From Bacteroides faecis MAJ27 (GTDB lineage: Bacteria > Bacteroidota > Bacteroidia > Bacteroidales > Bacteroidaceae): a stretch of 64,000 nt of DNA. The notes below the pieces were generated by a model. It was not told the DNA's origin, did no database searches, and saw nothing but the letters and a program-made list of their open reading frames with translations. Shown piece by piece: positions 56,553-64,000 of the stretch. The position numbers and the translations under genes are program-made. How positions within the stretch are numbered: position 1 is the first letter of the stretch; every line of letters begins with the position of its first letter. The DNA is taken from assembly GCF_900106755.1 (NCBI RefSeq), contig NZ_FNNN01000028.1:1-64000 (forward strand). Direction: 5' to 3'.

Positions 56553-59500
56553 TTAGAACTGAAGTTGAATTCCCACATTGACAGTCTTTTGCATAGGATA
56601 ACTGTTCCAGGATGAAAGTTCCGGGTCCCAAAGGTCGAACGGGCTGAATGTGAATAGATTGGCTGCACTGACGAAAATGCGTCCGTAAGGTATTTTGTAT
56701 CCTATCTCTACATTCTTTAGGCGGAGGAAGGAGCCGTTTCTTAGCCAGTAGCTGCTGTTTACCGTATTGTTGGCAACGTCTGTTGCAAGTAGTCCCAAGC
56801 GAGGATAGGTTGCATCCCAGTTCTGCTTTTCTTCCGACCAATAATTGTCGGCTATATATTTCAATACATTTCTGTTGCCGACGGCAATTCCTTCTTGGAA
56901 AGGATCAATGCCGTTTGTCATGATAGAGCGCAAGGCAGAGCCACTGAAGAAGATACCCAAATCAAACTTTTTGTAGTTGAGTGTTCCGCCAAACCCATAT
57001 TGCAAGCGGGGAGTACTTCCATATTTGGAGATCATCGTCTGGTCATCCGAGTCAATGATTCCGTCACCGTTGAGGTCACGATATTTAATATCTCCGACTT
57101 TAGGTGTAGACCCCAGGTTCTGTGCGGGACTGTTGTCTATTTCTTCCTGCGATTTAAACAAACCTTCTGCGATGTAGCCGGTAATGCGTGAATAAGGCTT
57201 TCCGGTTTCTGACTTCCATATAGTCGGATATTCCGGTTCGTCTACATAGACCATTTTGTTTTTGTTGTATGTGAAGTTTGCCTGCAGGCTGACTGACAAA
57301 TCTTTAGAGAAGTTGTTGGCATAATTAATGCTGAATTCCACTCCCTTATTATCCATTTTTCCAATGTTACTCCAGGGTTTGGCTATATGGTATGCCAAAG
57401 ACTGCGGCCATGCTTCACGGTTCATAAAGATGTCGTAACGCTTGTCGTAGAAATAGTCGAATGTAAATGTCCAATTGCGGAACAGCGTGAAATCAACACC
57501 GATATCGAGCTTCTTTACCTTTTCCCATCCCAGACCGGACATTGCATAATATGCCATCTGAGGACCTCCCAATTGGTAGTCCATATTTTGTCCGGAAGTC
57601 CATTTCAGATATGACAGATCGTTATTTGTAATCTTATCTATATACAAGTAATAACTTCCTCCGGCTGTCGCCAGGTCGTCACTACCCACAAGACCGTAAG
57701 AACCTCTGATTTTCAGATTGTCCACTACATTTTTCATTGGTTCGAAGAAAGCTTCATTGCTTATCACCCATCCCAGAGATACGGCAGGGAAGAATCCGAA
57801 ACGGTCTTCTTTGGCCAGACGTTCTGTACCGTTGTAGCCGAAGTTAAATTCAAACAGGTAACGTTGTCCGTAATCATAAGTCAGACGTCCGGAAAGTCCC
57901 TGGTTGCGGTTAGGCAATACATCACTTCTGTATTCACGTTGTTTGTAGAGCAACATGGCACCTACATTATGTAACCCGAACTGGCGGGCATAATTTAAAT
58001 TGAACTGCAATTCGAATGTCTGGTCGGATGACTTTCCAATAGCCGACTGACTGATGTAATCGCTACCATCCGAATTCAGTAATTCCAGTTCATAGTCTGT
58101 ATTTGCCAGGTCGGTTTCGTCGTAGCTTCCACTTTTTACGCGGTAGTAATAAGGAGCGATGCTGCGGTTAAAAGAAGAACTTGACCACGTTTTGAAATTT
58201 ACAAAAGCGTTCACCTTAAGTCCTTTAGTGATAAAATCCAGATCCTGGTCTATCTTGATAACTGTGTTAAGTGTATTTTCGTTTGTTTCGGCAAAAGTAG
58301 TCATCATTTTTGCATAAGGGTTCGTATATAATGTATTCCCTGAAATGATGTTATTACCGTACATGATACGATCATCCTGACTTGGATAGGTAACAGGAAA
58401 CTCTATGGGCGTAGTCGTCAGAATCTGTTTGAACAGATCTTCACTTGATACATTCGGGCTTTTCTTCTGGCGAATCTGAGCGTTCATGTTCATTTTGATC
58501 GTTGTCGTCGGAGTCAGTTTGTAAGCAATGTTATTCTGGAACGTATAGTTCATTATATTAATATTGTTGTTCCACGAATATGCTTTCTCCGTGTTCAGCA
58601 AGCCTGAATCATGGCTGACATCCAAACTCATATAATATTTCACTTTAGAACCACCACCTGAAATGTTGACGTTGGCACGTTGGCGCATACTCATATTTTT
58701 GAATAATACGTCTTGCCAGTTTACATCGGGATAAAGATAACGATTCACTCCGGAAGCAGTGCGTTCCATGTCCGTAGCGCTATATTTGGGCGAAGCAGAA
58801 GGGTTTCTGGCTAGTGCGGCTTTATTGTACATGTCCATATAAGTTGCTCCGTCCACAAATTCTGGGAACTTATCCAGATAGTTGAAAGAATTTTCTGCTG
58901 TAACGTTGATGGATGTTTTACTGTTATATTCTCCACCTTTGGTTGTAACGATCATTACACCGTTCGCACCACGTGAACCATAAATAGCGGTAGCAGATGC
59001 ATCTTTAAGGATAGAAAAGCTTTCAATGTTCTCTGCCGGTACATAATTTAAGTCACCGGATGATATTTCTACGTCATCCAGAAGAATCAGAGGAGTTGCC
59101 CGTCCGCCGAAAGTTCCGATACCACGAATATAAAATTCGGCACCCGAACCAGGTTCTCCGGAATTTGTTTTAGCGATGACACCCGCCAACTTTCCGGCAA
59201 ATGAGTTGGACAGAGTGGATGAGGGCAGTTTAAGGCTGGCACCTTTGATACTTGTGATGGCTCCCGTCACACTGACTTTCTTTTGAGTACCGGAACCGAC
59301 TACGACCACTTCATTCAAAGTGTGATCGTCTCCTTCCAGTACAATCTTGATATTTCCGAGATCTTCTACAGGAACTTCGCGGGTTTTGTATCCGATATAA
59401 GTAACCACAAGAATCGTCTTGTTGTCAGGTATGGCAAGGCTGAAATTTCCGTCAATGTCCGAGATTGTACCGGTGTTTTTATCGCCTTTAATGGTGATGT

Positions 59501-59906
59501 TAGCTCCGATGATGGGGCTGTCGTCTACTGCATCTAAAATAGTACCCGTCACAATACGTTTTTTCTTTTGCTGGGTACTATTCGTTTTTTGTACATTGAG
59601 GATAACCTCTTTGTTTTTCACAATGTAGCTAATACCGCTATCTTTGAAAACTTCGTTCAGGATTTCGTCAATGGAACCGTTACAATTAATATCTTTCCGT
59701 TGCTTGTTTTCCAAGTCTGCAGCATTGTAGAAAAACGTATAGTCACTGTTTTTTTCTATCAGCTGGATAGCTTGCATAATAGTGATTGATTGCCCCTTAA
59801 TGGATATGTGTCCCTGGGCTCCAAGAGCTGATAAGGGGTAGAAGAGCAAAGTGAGTGCGATATGCTTTAGATACCGCCTCCAATAACAACTGTGATTTTT
59901 TTTCAT
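56553..59906 (-). CDS. susC: SusC-like TonB-dependent transporter with STN domain
   Basis: An 1117-residue outer-membrane transporter. After the signal (to about 30) there is an STN domain (about 33-105, 'IMQAIQLIEKNSDYTFFYNAADLENKQR'), the signalling domain used by FecR/ECF pairs. Next come a CarboxypepD_reg-like repeat (about 120-200, 'GTILDAVDDSPIIGANITIKG'), a TonB plug (about 210-330) and the barrel ending 'MQKTVNVGIQLQF' with terminal Phe. Presence of the STN domain fits control by the anti-sigma/sigma pair encoded upstream. The gap to the anti-sigma fragment is 50 bp. Confidence 0.95.
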   Translation of the reverse strand: MKKNHSCYWRRYLKHIALTLLFYPLSALGAQGHISIKGQSITIMQAIQLIEKNSDYTFFYNAADLENKQRKDINCNGSIDEILNEVFKDSGISYIVKNKEVILNVQKTNSTQQKKKRIVTGTILDAVDDSPIIGANITIKGDKNTGTISDIDGNFSLAIPDNKTILVVTYIGYKTREVPVEDLGNIKIVLEGDDHTLNEVVVVGSGTQKKVSVTGAITSIKGASLKLPSSTLSNSFAGKLAGVIAKTNSGEPGSGAEFYIRGIGTFGGRATPLILLDDVEISSGDLNYVPAENIESFSILKDASATAIYGSRGANGVMIVTTKGGEYNSKTSINVTAENSFNYLDKFPEFVDGATYMDMYNKAALARNPSASPKYSATDMERTASGVNRYLYPDVNWQDVLFKNMSMRQRANVNISGGGSKVKYYMSLDVSHDSGLLNTEKAYSWNNNINIMNYTFQNNIAYKLTPTTTIKMNMNAQIRQKKSPNVSSEDLFKQILTTTPIEFPVTYPSQDDRIMYGNNIISGNTLYTNPYAKMMTTFAETNENTLNTVIKIDQDLDFITKGLKVNAFVNFKTWSSSSFNRSIAPYYYRVKSGSYDETDLANTDYELELLNSDGSDYISQSAIGKSSDQTFELQFNLNYARQFGLHNVGAMLLYKQREYRSDVLPNRNQGLSGRLTYDYGQRYLFEFNFGYNGTERLAKEDRFGFFPAVSLGWVISNEAFFEPMKNVVDNLKIRGSYGLVGSDDLATAGGSYYLYIDKITNNDLSYLKWTSGQNMDYQLGGPQMAYYAMSGLGWEKVKKLDIGVDFTLFRNWTFTFDYFYDKRYDIFMNREAWPQSLAYHIAKPWSNIGKMDNKGVEFSINYANNFSKDLSVSLQANFTYNKNKMVYVDEPEYPTIWKSETGKPYSRITGYIAEGLFKSQEEIDNSPAQNLGSTPKVGDIKYRDLNGDGIIDSDDQTMISKYGSTPRLQYGFGGTLNYKKFDLGIFFSGSALRSIMTNGIDPFQEGIAVGNRNVLKYIADNYWSEEKQNWDATYPRLGLLATDVANNTVNSSYWLRNGSFLRLKNVEIGYKIPYGRIFVSAANLFTFSPFDLWDPELSSWNSYPMQKTVNVGIQLQF

Positions 59907-59956
59907 GATTTAACTTGTTGTGAGGTTAAATATTGGGTTAATTATTAGAAATATGG

Positions 59957-60667
59957 TTAATTATATATTACTATCTCATTATTCTGATTTTTATATGTAA
60001 GGTTGAGGCTGAAACAGAGTTTTTCGATTACATCGTTCAAACTCTCGTCATAGCGGATGCTTCCTGTGAATGAAGATTGTTCGGTAAACTTTCCTACTAA
60101 AATAATGTTTGACTGGTATATTTGATTTACAATAGAAATGAGCTGGGGCAATGGGGTATCTTTGAAATTATATCTTCCGTCTTTCCAGTTGATATTCATT
60201 ATATTTTCGACTTGCGTTTGTGCATTGTTTGGATTGTACATTACCTTTTGTGCCGGAGACATGACAATTTTCTCTCCTGTAGATTCTACATTGAATTCTA
60301 TTTTACCATGAAACAGTGTGATTTCGTTTCTTTCGGCATTCGTTTGTTGGATCTGGAAACAGGTTCCCTTTACTTCTATAAACGCTTTGTTGATATGCAC
60401 TTGGAAGAAACTGCCTTCCTGTTTGTATACCTCAAAAAATGAGTTGCCTTCCAGCCAGACTTCTCTTTTCTGATTAAATGCTTTTGCATACTTAATGGAA
60501 CTTCCCGGTTCCATCCATACTTTTGTGCTATCCGGCAAAATGTACATTTGGTTTTGCTGGGCTATTACCTTTATGAATTCGTCCTCGATATTGTTCCTGA
60601 CCGAATTCACCCAAAGTCCTCCTATTGTTAGTAAAAGAGCAAGTGAAGCTACGGCAAAGTACCATCT
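59957..60667 (-). CDS. FecR-family anti-sigma factor, C-terminal part (detached by inversion)
   Basis: This half holds the membrane segment (RWYFAVASLALLLTIGGLW, codons 60611-60667) and the periplasmic FecR and C-terminal domains ('YILPDSTKVWMEPGSSIKYA', 'TCFQIQQTNAERNEITLFHGKIEF', 'WKDGRYNFKDTPLPQLISIVNQIYQ', 'LCFSLNLTYKNQNNEIVIYN'). No start codon with a cytoplasmic domain precedes it: upstream codons run into the palindrome at 60664-60688 and then a stop at 60731. A GTG at 60610 lies inside the membrane segment and is not a plausible start. The missing N-terminal domain is on the other strand at 60877-61103. Confidence 0.9.
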   Translation of the reverse strand, partial: RWYFAVASLALLLTIGGLWVNSVRNNIEDEFIKVIAQQNQMYILPDSTKVWMEPGSSIKYAKAFNQKREVWLEGNSFFEVYKQEGSFFQVHINKAFIEVKGTCFQIQQTNAERNEITLFHGKIEFNVESTGEKIVMSPAQKVMYNPNNAQTQVENIMNINWKDGRYNFKDTPLPQLISIVNQIYQSNIILVGKFTEQSSFTGSIRYDESLNDVIEKLCFSLNLTYKNQNNEIVIYN

Positions 60668-60688
60668 TAGTTCTGATAGAACTAAGAT
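60664..60688. repeat. Inversion site A (11-bp arm palindrome)
   Basis: A perfect palindrome with 11-bp arms around GAT: left arm ATCTTAGTTCT (60664-60674), right arm AGAACTAAGAT (60678-60688). The central 15 bp (60669-60683) read AGTTCTATCAGAACT on the minus strand, identical to site B on the plus strand. The asymmetric ATC centre gives the sites inverted orientation. The core fits AGTTC-N5-GAACT. Confidence 0.85.
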
Positions 60689-61103
60689 AAAAAAAACAGT
60701 TCGTTGGAAAATATTTTCTTTATTTTCTATTTATAATGCTCTTGTTATAAGATGATTATGATATGAATATGCATTTTTCTATTTTTTTTGTGGAAGAGAT
60801 GTGGGGATAGACCTGACTCAAGTGTATTTATAATATACGAGTAATTATAAATAGAATAATAGTAAAGTGAAATAGCATGGATAAAGATATAAAAATGAAT
60901 TTGATTAAAGGTTTGCTGTCGGGGCGGCTAACTAAAAAGCAGCGAAGAGGCTATGCTGAGCTGGAATCAGTGGATAAAGAATTGAAAATACAATGGAATG
61001 AATCTGGAAATAAAACGATAGATTTAAAAATAAAAGAACAGATATGGGAGAAAGTAAAAGCAAGATGTATAGATAGGAAAAAAGATAAAGTTCTATCAGA
61101 ACT
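60669..61103. mobile_element. Invertible DNA segment (putative inverton)
   Basis: The 435-bp interval between the outer ends of two inverted 15-bp cores. It contains the 5' portion of the anti-sigma gene and 188 bp upstream of its ATG. In the present orientation the 5' portion is on the plus strand. Flipping the interval at the cores places its ATG at position 60895 on the minus strand and gives one frame of 939 bases (312 codons plus stop) down to 59957, in phase across the junction '...KVLSEL|RWYFAVASL...'. No recombinase gene is within this window, so it must act in trans. Confidence 0.88.
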
Positions 61104-61113
61104 TGGTATATAA
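60877..61113 (+). CDS. FecR-family anti-sigma factor, N-terminal part (detached by inversion)
   Basis: A 78-codon frame that reads like the cytoplasmic anti-sigma domain: 'MDKDIKMNLIKGLLSGRLTK', then 'KQRRGYAELESVDKELKIQW' and 'DLKIKEQIWEKVKARCIDRK'. The family pattern has 'hhxxLhxGxLT..E', 'W' and 'hWxxhxxxh' at these places, followed by a membrane helix, which here is missing. The frame ends two codons past the inversion core with 'LSELGI'. If expressed it yields a free soluble sigma-binding domain. It lies 126 bp upstream of the ECF sigma gene on the same strand. Confidence 0.8.
   Translation: MDKDIKMNLIKGLLSGRLTKKQRRGYAELESVDKELKIQWNESGNKTIDLKIKEQIWEKVKARCIDRKKDKVLSELGI
61088..61104. repeat. 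Inversion site B (7-bp arm palindrome)
   Basis: AAGTTCT-ATC-AGAACTT, 7-bp arms. Its 15-bp core (61089-61103) is identical to the minus-strand core of site A, 420 bp away, so the pair forms an inverted repeat. Flanking bases outside the cores do not match, as expected for a short recombinase crossover site. Confidence 0.85.
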
Positions 61114-61190
61114 AAATAATAAGGTTCTTTTTAGAGCATCTGTTTAATGGAAAAAAGATAACTTTATTCTGAATAAAAATCAAGAAAAAT

Positions 61191-61221
61191 GTTGTGCTTA
61201 ATGGTTATTTCCTTATTTTTG
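61191..61221 (+). promoter_or_regulatory. Promoter of the ECF sigma gene
   Basis: GTTG (61191-61194), 19 bp, then TATTTTTG (61214-61221), an exact -7 match. It lies outside the invertible segment, so the sigma gene keeps this promoter in both orientations. Start of transcription would be about 12 bp before the ATG. Confidence 0.65.
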
Positions 61222-61239
61222 TAACACAATTGAAAACAA

Positions 61240-61785
61240 ATGAAGGAGACGATAATTTTAGAAAAGGTAAAAGTTGGGGATGCATCTGCATTCTCTTTGT
61301 TGTATGACCTTTATTGGTTGAAGGTCTATAATTTTGCGCGACTTTATATTACTTCGTCTTCCGCGATTTCAGAAGTAGTGCAGGATGTTTTCGTGAAACT
61401 CTGGGAGTCGAGAGAATTTTTGGATGTTACAAAAAATTTTGATGGATTTCTTTTTATGATTACCCGCAATATCATATTCAATTATTCGCGCAGGTATTTT
61501 AATGAATTGAATTTTAAGATGACGGTTTTAAAAGGAATTGAGAATTCATATGATATAGAAGAGGAACTGGATGCTGCTGATTTGAAGAACTATATTGATA
61601 AATTGATTTCGCAGCTTCCGGCCAGGCGGCAGCAGATTTTTAGAATGAGCCGTGAAGAGCATTTGTCTAACCGGGAAATCGCAGAACGTTGTGCGGTCAG
61701 TGAAAAAGCGATAGAACGGCAGATAACCTTAGCATTGAAATTTATAAAAGAGAACCTGCCTTTATTCGTTGTATTTATGGGATAA
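61240..61785 (+). CDS. ECF-type RNA polymerase sigma factor
   Basis: A 181-residue sigma factor of the Bacteroidetes ECF group. Region 2 is about 10-75 ('FSLLYDLYWLKVYNFARLYI', 'VVQDVFVKLWESREFL', 'NFDGFLFMITRNIIFNYSRR') and region 4 about 115-170 ('LPARRQQIFRMSREEHLSNREIAERCAVSEKAIERQI'). It should recognise a promoter of the susC operon when released by the anti-sigma factor. It points away from susC, so the natural sigma/anti-sigma pair is divergent when the anti-sigma gene is intact. It converges with the GH110 gene. Confidence 0.93.
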   Translation: MKETIILEKVKVGDASAFSLLYDLYWLKVYNFARLYITSSSAISEVVQDVFVKLWESREFLDVTKNFDGFLFMITRNIIFNYSRRYFNELNFKMTVLKGIENSYDIEEELDAADLKNYIDKLISQLPARRQQIFRMSREEHLSNREIAERCAVSEKAIERQITLALKFIKENLPLFVVFMG

Positions 61786-61792
61786 TGCTTAA

Positions 61793-61830
61793 ACGTATCC
61801 GCATTCAGGTATGAATACGAATACGTTTAG
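61793..61830. terminator. Bidirectional hairpin between sigma and GH110 genes
   Basis: AAACGTATCCGCATTCA (61793-61809) pairs with TGAATACGAATACGTTT (61814-61830) at 15 of 17 positions, loop GGTA. It lies between two convergent genes. The plus-strand 3' side lacks an immediate T run. Confidence 0.6.
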
Positions 61831-61853
61831 CTGCTTGCAGACCTTTGTATATC

Positions 61854-63701
61854 TTATTTTTTTAGTTTGAAGTAAGGGTTCTTGCTCATTTTTACATCTG
61901 AAGGTCTCATCTTTTCAATTTTAACGGTACGTCCTAATACATCTCCTTCGATTTTATTGTTCGAAATAACTACTGATCTGCATGCTTCCAGCGTGATACC
62001 CTCCTTGCGATAGTGATAAGGCTGGTAAGTAGTATCGCGTATAAGTGTATTGGAAGAGAAAGTGAGTTCGTCTACCGAGCGTGCAAAGAGAATCGGATAG
62101 TCGAAAAGATGGAAGGTGTTATCCACAATGCGTATATTACGATGATATGGATATTTTTGCTCGGGTGTCGGTATCTCAGGATCAATGCTAATCACTGCTT
62201 CACAGAACTGATAGAGTGAAGAATTGCAAGGATAGCGAAAATCATTGTTGCGTATCAGCACATCTTTGACCGCTCCCGATTCATACCATGCATTTGCATC
62301 TCCGGCAATCAGAATGGCAGAACCGCTGGATTCGAATACATTGTTCTCAATGATAACCTTACCGGGCGTAGATACGAGCAAACCACGTGCCCGGCAACTT
62401 CCAAAATGACAGTTACGTATTTCCGCATCGGGTGTACAGGTCAGATTCTCTATTACATATCCCGCTTCCACTCCGGCTGGAAGTGGCGCTGATAGCTCGA
62501 TGATGAATTCAGCTTTATTCAGTGTTTCAAACTTATTTATTTTGCCGGTAGCTACGGTGCGCATGGTTTTATGTTCTATAAATCCGATTGTTTCGTCCGG
62601 ACGGCCCCATTCCATACCTTCGCTCATATCCTGCATAAACTTGCATTTGATACGGGTAGGAGAAAGAACTTCCATAATCCGGGAACATGTTCCGTGAATG
62701 TTGATCGGATCATCCATCAATCCGGCCCAGCTACAGTTCTCGATCTTGAGAAGTCCACTGCATCCCATAAAGTGGAAACCATCGTCATGTCCGCTCAATA
62801 CGCGCTTTTTAGAAGCATTCGGAATGACATGTACATCATTAAATGATATATTCTTACTGTATTGTGATAAGATGCCCAGTCCGCAGGTATGGAATAACTT
62901 CAGATTTTCCAGTTTAGTATCCATGCTGTGATAGATGAAAATACCGGCATGGTCACGGGTGCTATGTCGTAACACAAGGATCGTGCCTGGTGCAGGGAAG
63001 AATTTTTCTGCTTCTCTTTTAGGATCGGATAAACGCACTAGTCCGGGTTTTACTTCCATGGCATCGTATGAACGCCATCCTAAATTGTCGCCTGTGTTCG
63101 GCAGGACAAGATGAGTGTTGGGATCAAACTGCATGATAGCCCAAAGACTGCTTTTCCATCCTTCACCGACAAAAGTCAGGCGTTTGTTTTCTATAATATA
63201 AGGATATTGACGGGAGTCAATCTCAATTTCAAGATAATCGGGAGCAGACTGAGTGACAATCCCTTGTGCAGTTAATGGTATTTCCCAGTCAACGGAAAAG
63301 TTCTTTAGAGTAATATTCCGGCAGTGATCCAGCGTGAATGGCTGCATCCGGCCGTGCATGATAAATTCAGAGCCATTGCCGTCAATCGTCAGATCATTGA
63401 TTTGTTCCAGTAGCACAGCTAGAATTTTCGGATTAATGTCGTAGGTATTCGTTTCATGATAGTCTTTTTCAATGGCATGCTGTGCCCAGAAGTCATATCT
63501 TCCTTTCGGAAAGACGAGGGTGGAGCCGGGATGTTGTCTGCAAGCCTCGATTGCCTTTTGTATAAATGGAACCGAGTTGATGCGGCTGTCGGGTTTCAAG
63601 CCAAAATCGGATACGGAAATAATCTTGCTTGCCGAAATACTATTTGTGCAAAGTAAAAGTACAGCTAACAAGCATGTTTTTAATGATAAAAATGTTCTCA
63701 T
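61854..63701 (-). CDS. GH110 alpha-1,3-galactosidase
   Basis: A 615-residue exported enzyme (signal 'MRTFLSLKTCLLAVLLLCTN', cut near 'SISA|SK'). It has right-handed beta-helix repeats ('...IENNVFESSGSAILIAGDANAWYES', 'VLIRNNDFRYPCN', 'NIRIVDNTFHLF'). 'SGHDDGFHFMGCSG' and 'LMDDPINIHGTCSRI' give the paired Asp residues at the expected catalytic site of GH110. The family inverts alpha-1,3-linked galactose of blood group B or linear alpha-Gal epitopes. It is transcribed from the neighbouring GH109 gene's direction, 31 bp apart. Confidence 0.9.
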   Translation of the reverse strand: MRTFLSLKTCLLAVLLLCTNSISASKIISVSDFGLKPDSRINSVPFIQKAIEACRQHPGSTLVFPKGRYDFWAQHAIEKDYHETNTYDINPKILAVLLEQINDLTIDGNGSEFIMHGRMQPFTLDHCRNITLKNFSVDWEIPLTAQGIVTQSAPDYLEIEIDSRQYPYIIENKRLTFVGEGWKSSLWAIMQFDPNTHLVLPNTGDNLGWRSYDAMEVKPGLVRLSDPKREAEKFFPAPGTILVLRHSTRDHAGIFIYHSMDTKLENLKLFHTCGLGILSQYSKNISFNDVHVIPNASKKRVLSGHDDGFHFMGCSGLLKIENCSWAGLMDDPINIHGTCSRIMEVLSPTRIKCKFMQDMSEGMEWGRPDETIGFIEHKTMRTVATGKINKFETLNKAEFIIELSAPLPAGVEAGYVIENLTCTPDAEIRNCHFGSCRARGLLVSTPGKVIIENNVFESSGSAILIAGDANAWYESGAVKDVLIRNNDFRYPCNSSLYQFCEAVISIDPEIPTPEQKYPYHRNIRIVDNTFHLFDYPILFARSVDELTFSSNTLIRDTTYQPYHYRKEGITLEACRSVVISNNKIEGDVLGRTVKIEKMRPSDVKMSKNPYFKLKK

Positions 63702-63732
63702 GTGTTTTTATGGTTTTGGGGGTAAATAAATG

Positions 63733-64000
63733 CTAATGTGTATGTTCTTTCCAGATGCCTCTGGTAAAGTCCGGTATTTCTACAGGCATACTGCCGTTTA
63801 ATGCCGATTTTTCGCTTAATTCGGTGATGCACGACCATTCGGCTGCATCGTACACATCCATGTCAAGAGGCAATCCGTTGCGCAGGCAGTATATTAGCCG
63901 GTAATCCATAACGTAGTTCATTTCGTTGGGTAATCCTTTGCGATGCGCTTCCTCACCGATAGTGGCGCTAAAGGGATGTTTATAGCGGGTCAGTATTTCC
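63733..64000 (-). CDS. GH109-like enzyme, C-terminal part (runs off the window)
   Basis: The last 88 codons of a second GH109/Gfo-Idh-MocA gene; the frame is open to the window edge, so the ATG at 63921 is internal. 'MNYVMDYRLIYCLRNGLPLDM' and 'DVYDAAEWSCITEL...IPDFTRGIW' match the GH109 at 48989 closely in order and spacing, while codons before it ('EILTRYKHPFSATIGEEAHRKGLPNE') diverge. It continues upstream beyond 64000 and is likely cotranscribed with GH110. Confidence 0.85.
   Translation of the reverse strand, partial: EILTRYKHPFSATIGEEAHRKGLPNEMNYVMDYRLIYCLRNGLPLDMDVYDAAEWSCITELSEKSALNGSMPVEIPDFTRGIWKEHTH

Noticed and set aside
59957..60610. A complete short anti-sigma gene starting at the GTG at 60610
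   Set aside because: That codon lies at the end of a clear membrane helix; starting there would drop the cytoplasmic domain and the helix, which every member of the family needs.
60664..60688. Palindrome as a simple transcription terminator
   Set aside because: It has no T run, lies inside coding sequence for the anti-sigma membrane junction, and has an identical inverted core 420 bp away whose use restores a reading frame. A recombination site explains more.
1..64000. tRNA, rRNA or CRISPR loci
   Set aside because: I looked for tRNA-like clover-leaf arms with CCA context, rRNA signature sequences and regularly spaced repeats and saw none that I could support.

Overview
The window is a chromosomal segment of a gut Bacteroides, most likely B. 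thetaiotaomicron or a very close relative. The evidence is the fused lpxC-fabZ gene, SusC/SusD-type lipoprotein systems, Mfa1/Mfa2-type fimbrial genes, a hybrid two-component regulator, promoters of the Bacteroides type (TTTG, about 19 bp, TAnnTTTG) and the near absence of Shine-Dalgarno sequences. From memory, the gene order at 43.5-62 kb matches the mucin O-glycan locus known in B. thetaiotaomicron as BT4240-BT4250; I could not run a comparison.

Region by region. 0.1-16 kb is a housekeeping block, all on the minus strand: miaA, a pRiA4b ORF-3-like gene, lpxA, lpxC-fabZ, lpxD, an HD hydrolase, pyrF, prfA, purM, lemA, a TPM-domain gene, an alpha/beta hydrolase, aroE, menG/ubiE, purC and phoH. 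16.1-19.2 kb holds a DUF5715 lipoprotein and a flotillin/NfeD pair behind a textbook promoter. 19.5-27.4 kb is a fimbrial operon (Mfa1-like subunit, FimB/Mfa2-like subunit, a 1218-residue BACON protein and a further lipoprotein). 28.1-33.4 kb is an accessory patch: an AAA-ATPase/PD-(D/E)XK gene split by a one-base frameshift, a VapE-like gene with a divergent HU-like gene bracketed by matched hairpins, and an ORF6N gene flanked by near-identical terminators. It separates the fimbrial operon from DUF3575 and DUF3868 genes that commonly belong to such loci. 35.9-43.4 kb holds a lipoprotein with an elaborate leader, a hybrid two-component regulator with a damaged kinase H-box, truA, a DMT transporter and a DUF3256 gene.

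43.5-64 kb is a glycan utilisation locus: an NahK-like sugar kinase, a GH2 enzyme, a YitT membrane protein, a GH109 enzyme, an M60-like mucin peptidase, a DUF1735 lipoprotein, SusD, SusC, a FecR-type anti-sigma factor, an ECF sigma factor, a GH110 enzyme and the end of a second GH109. The enzymes would expose and cut GalNAc- and Gal-containing glycans at the cell surface, SusCD would import the products, and the kinase would activate the released amino sugar.

The main discovery is at 59957-61113. The anti-sigma gene is cut in two and its halves lie on opposite strands. The junctions carry a 15-bp inverted sequence (AGTTC-N5-GAACT) about 420 bp apart. Inverting the segment rebuilds one uninterrupted 312-codon FecR-family gene with cytoplasmic domain, membrane segment and periplasmic domain in frame. 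This is strong sequence evidence for an intragenic DNA-inversion switch on the signalling arm of this locus.
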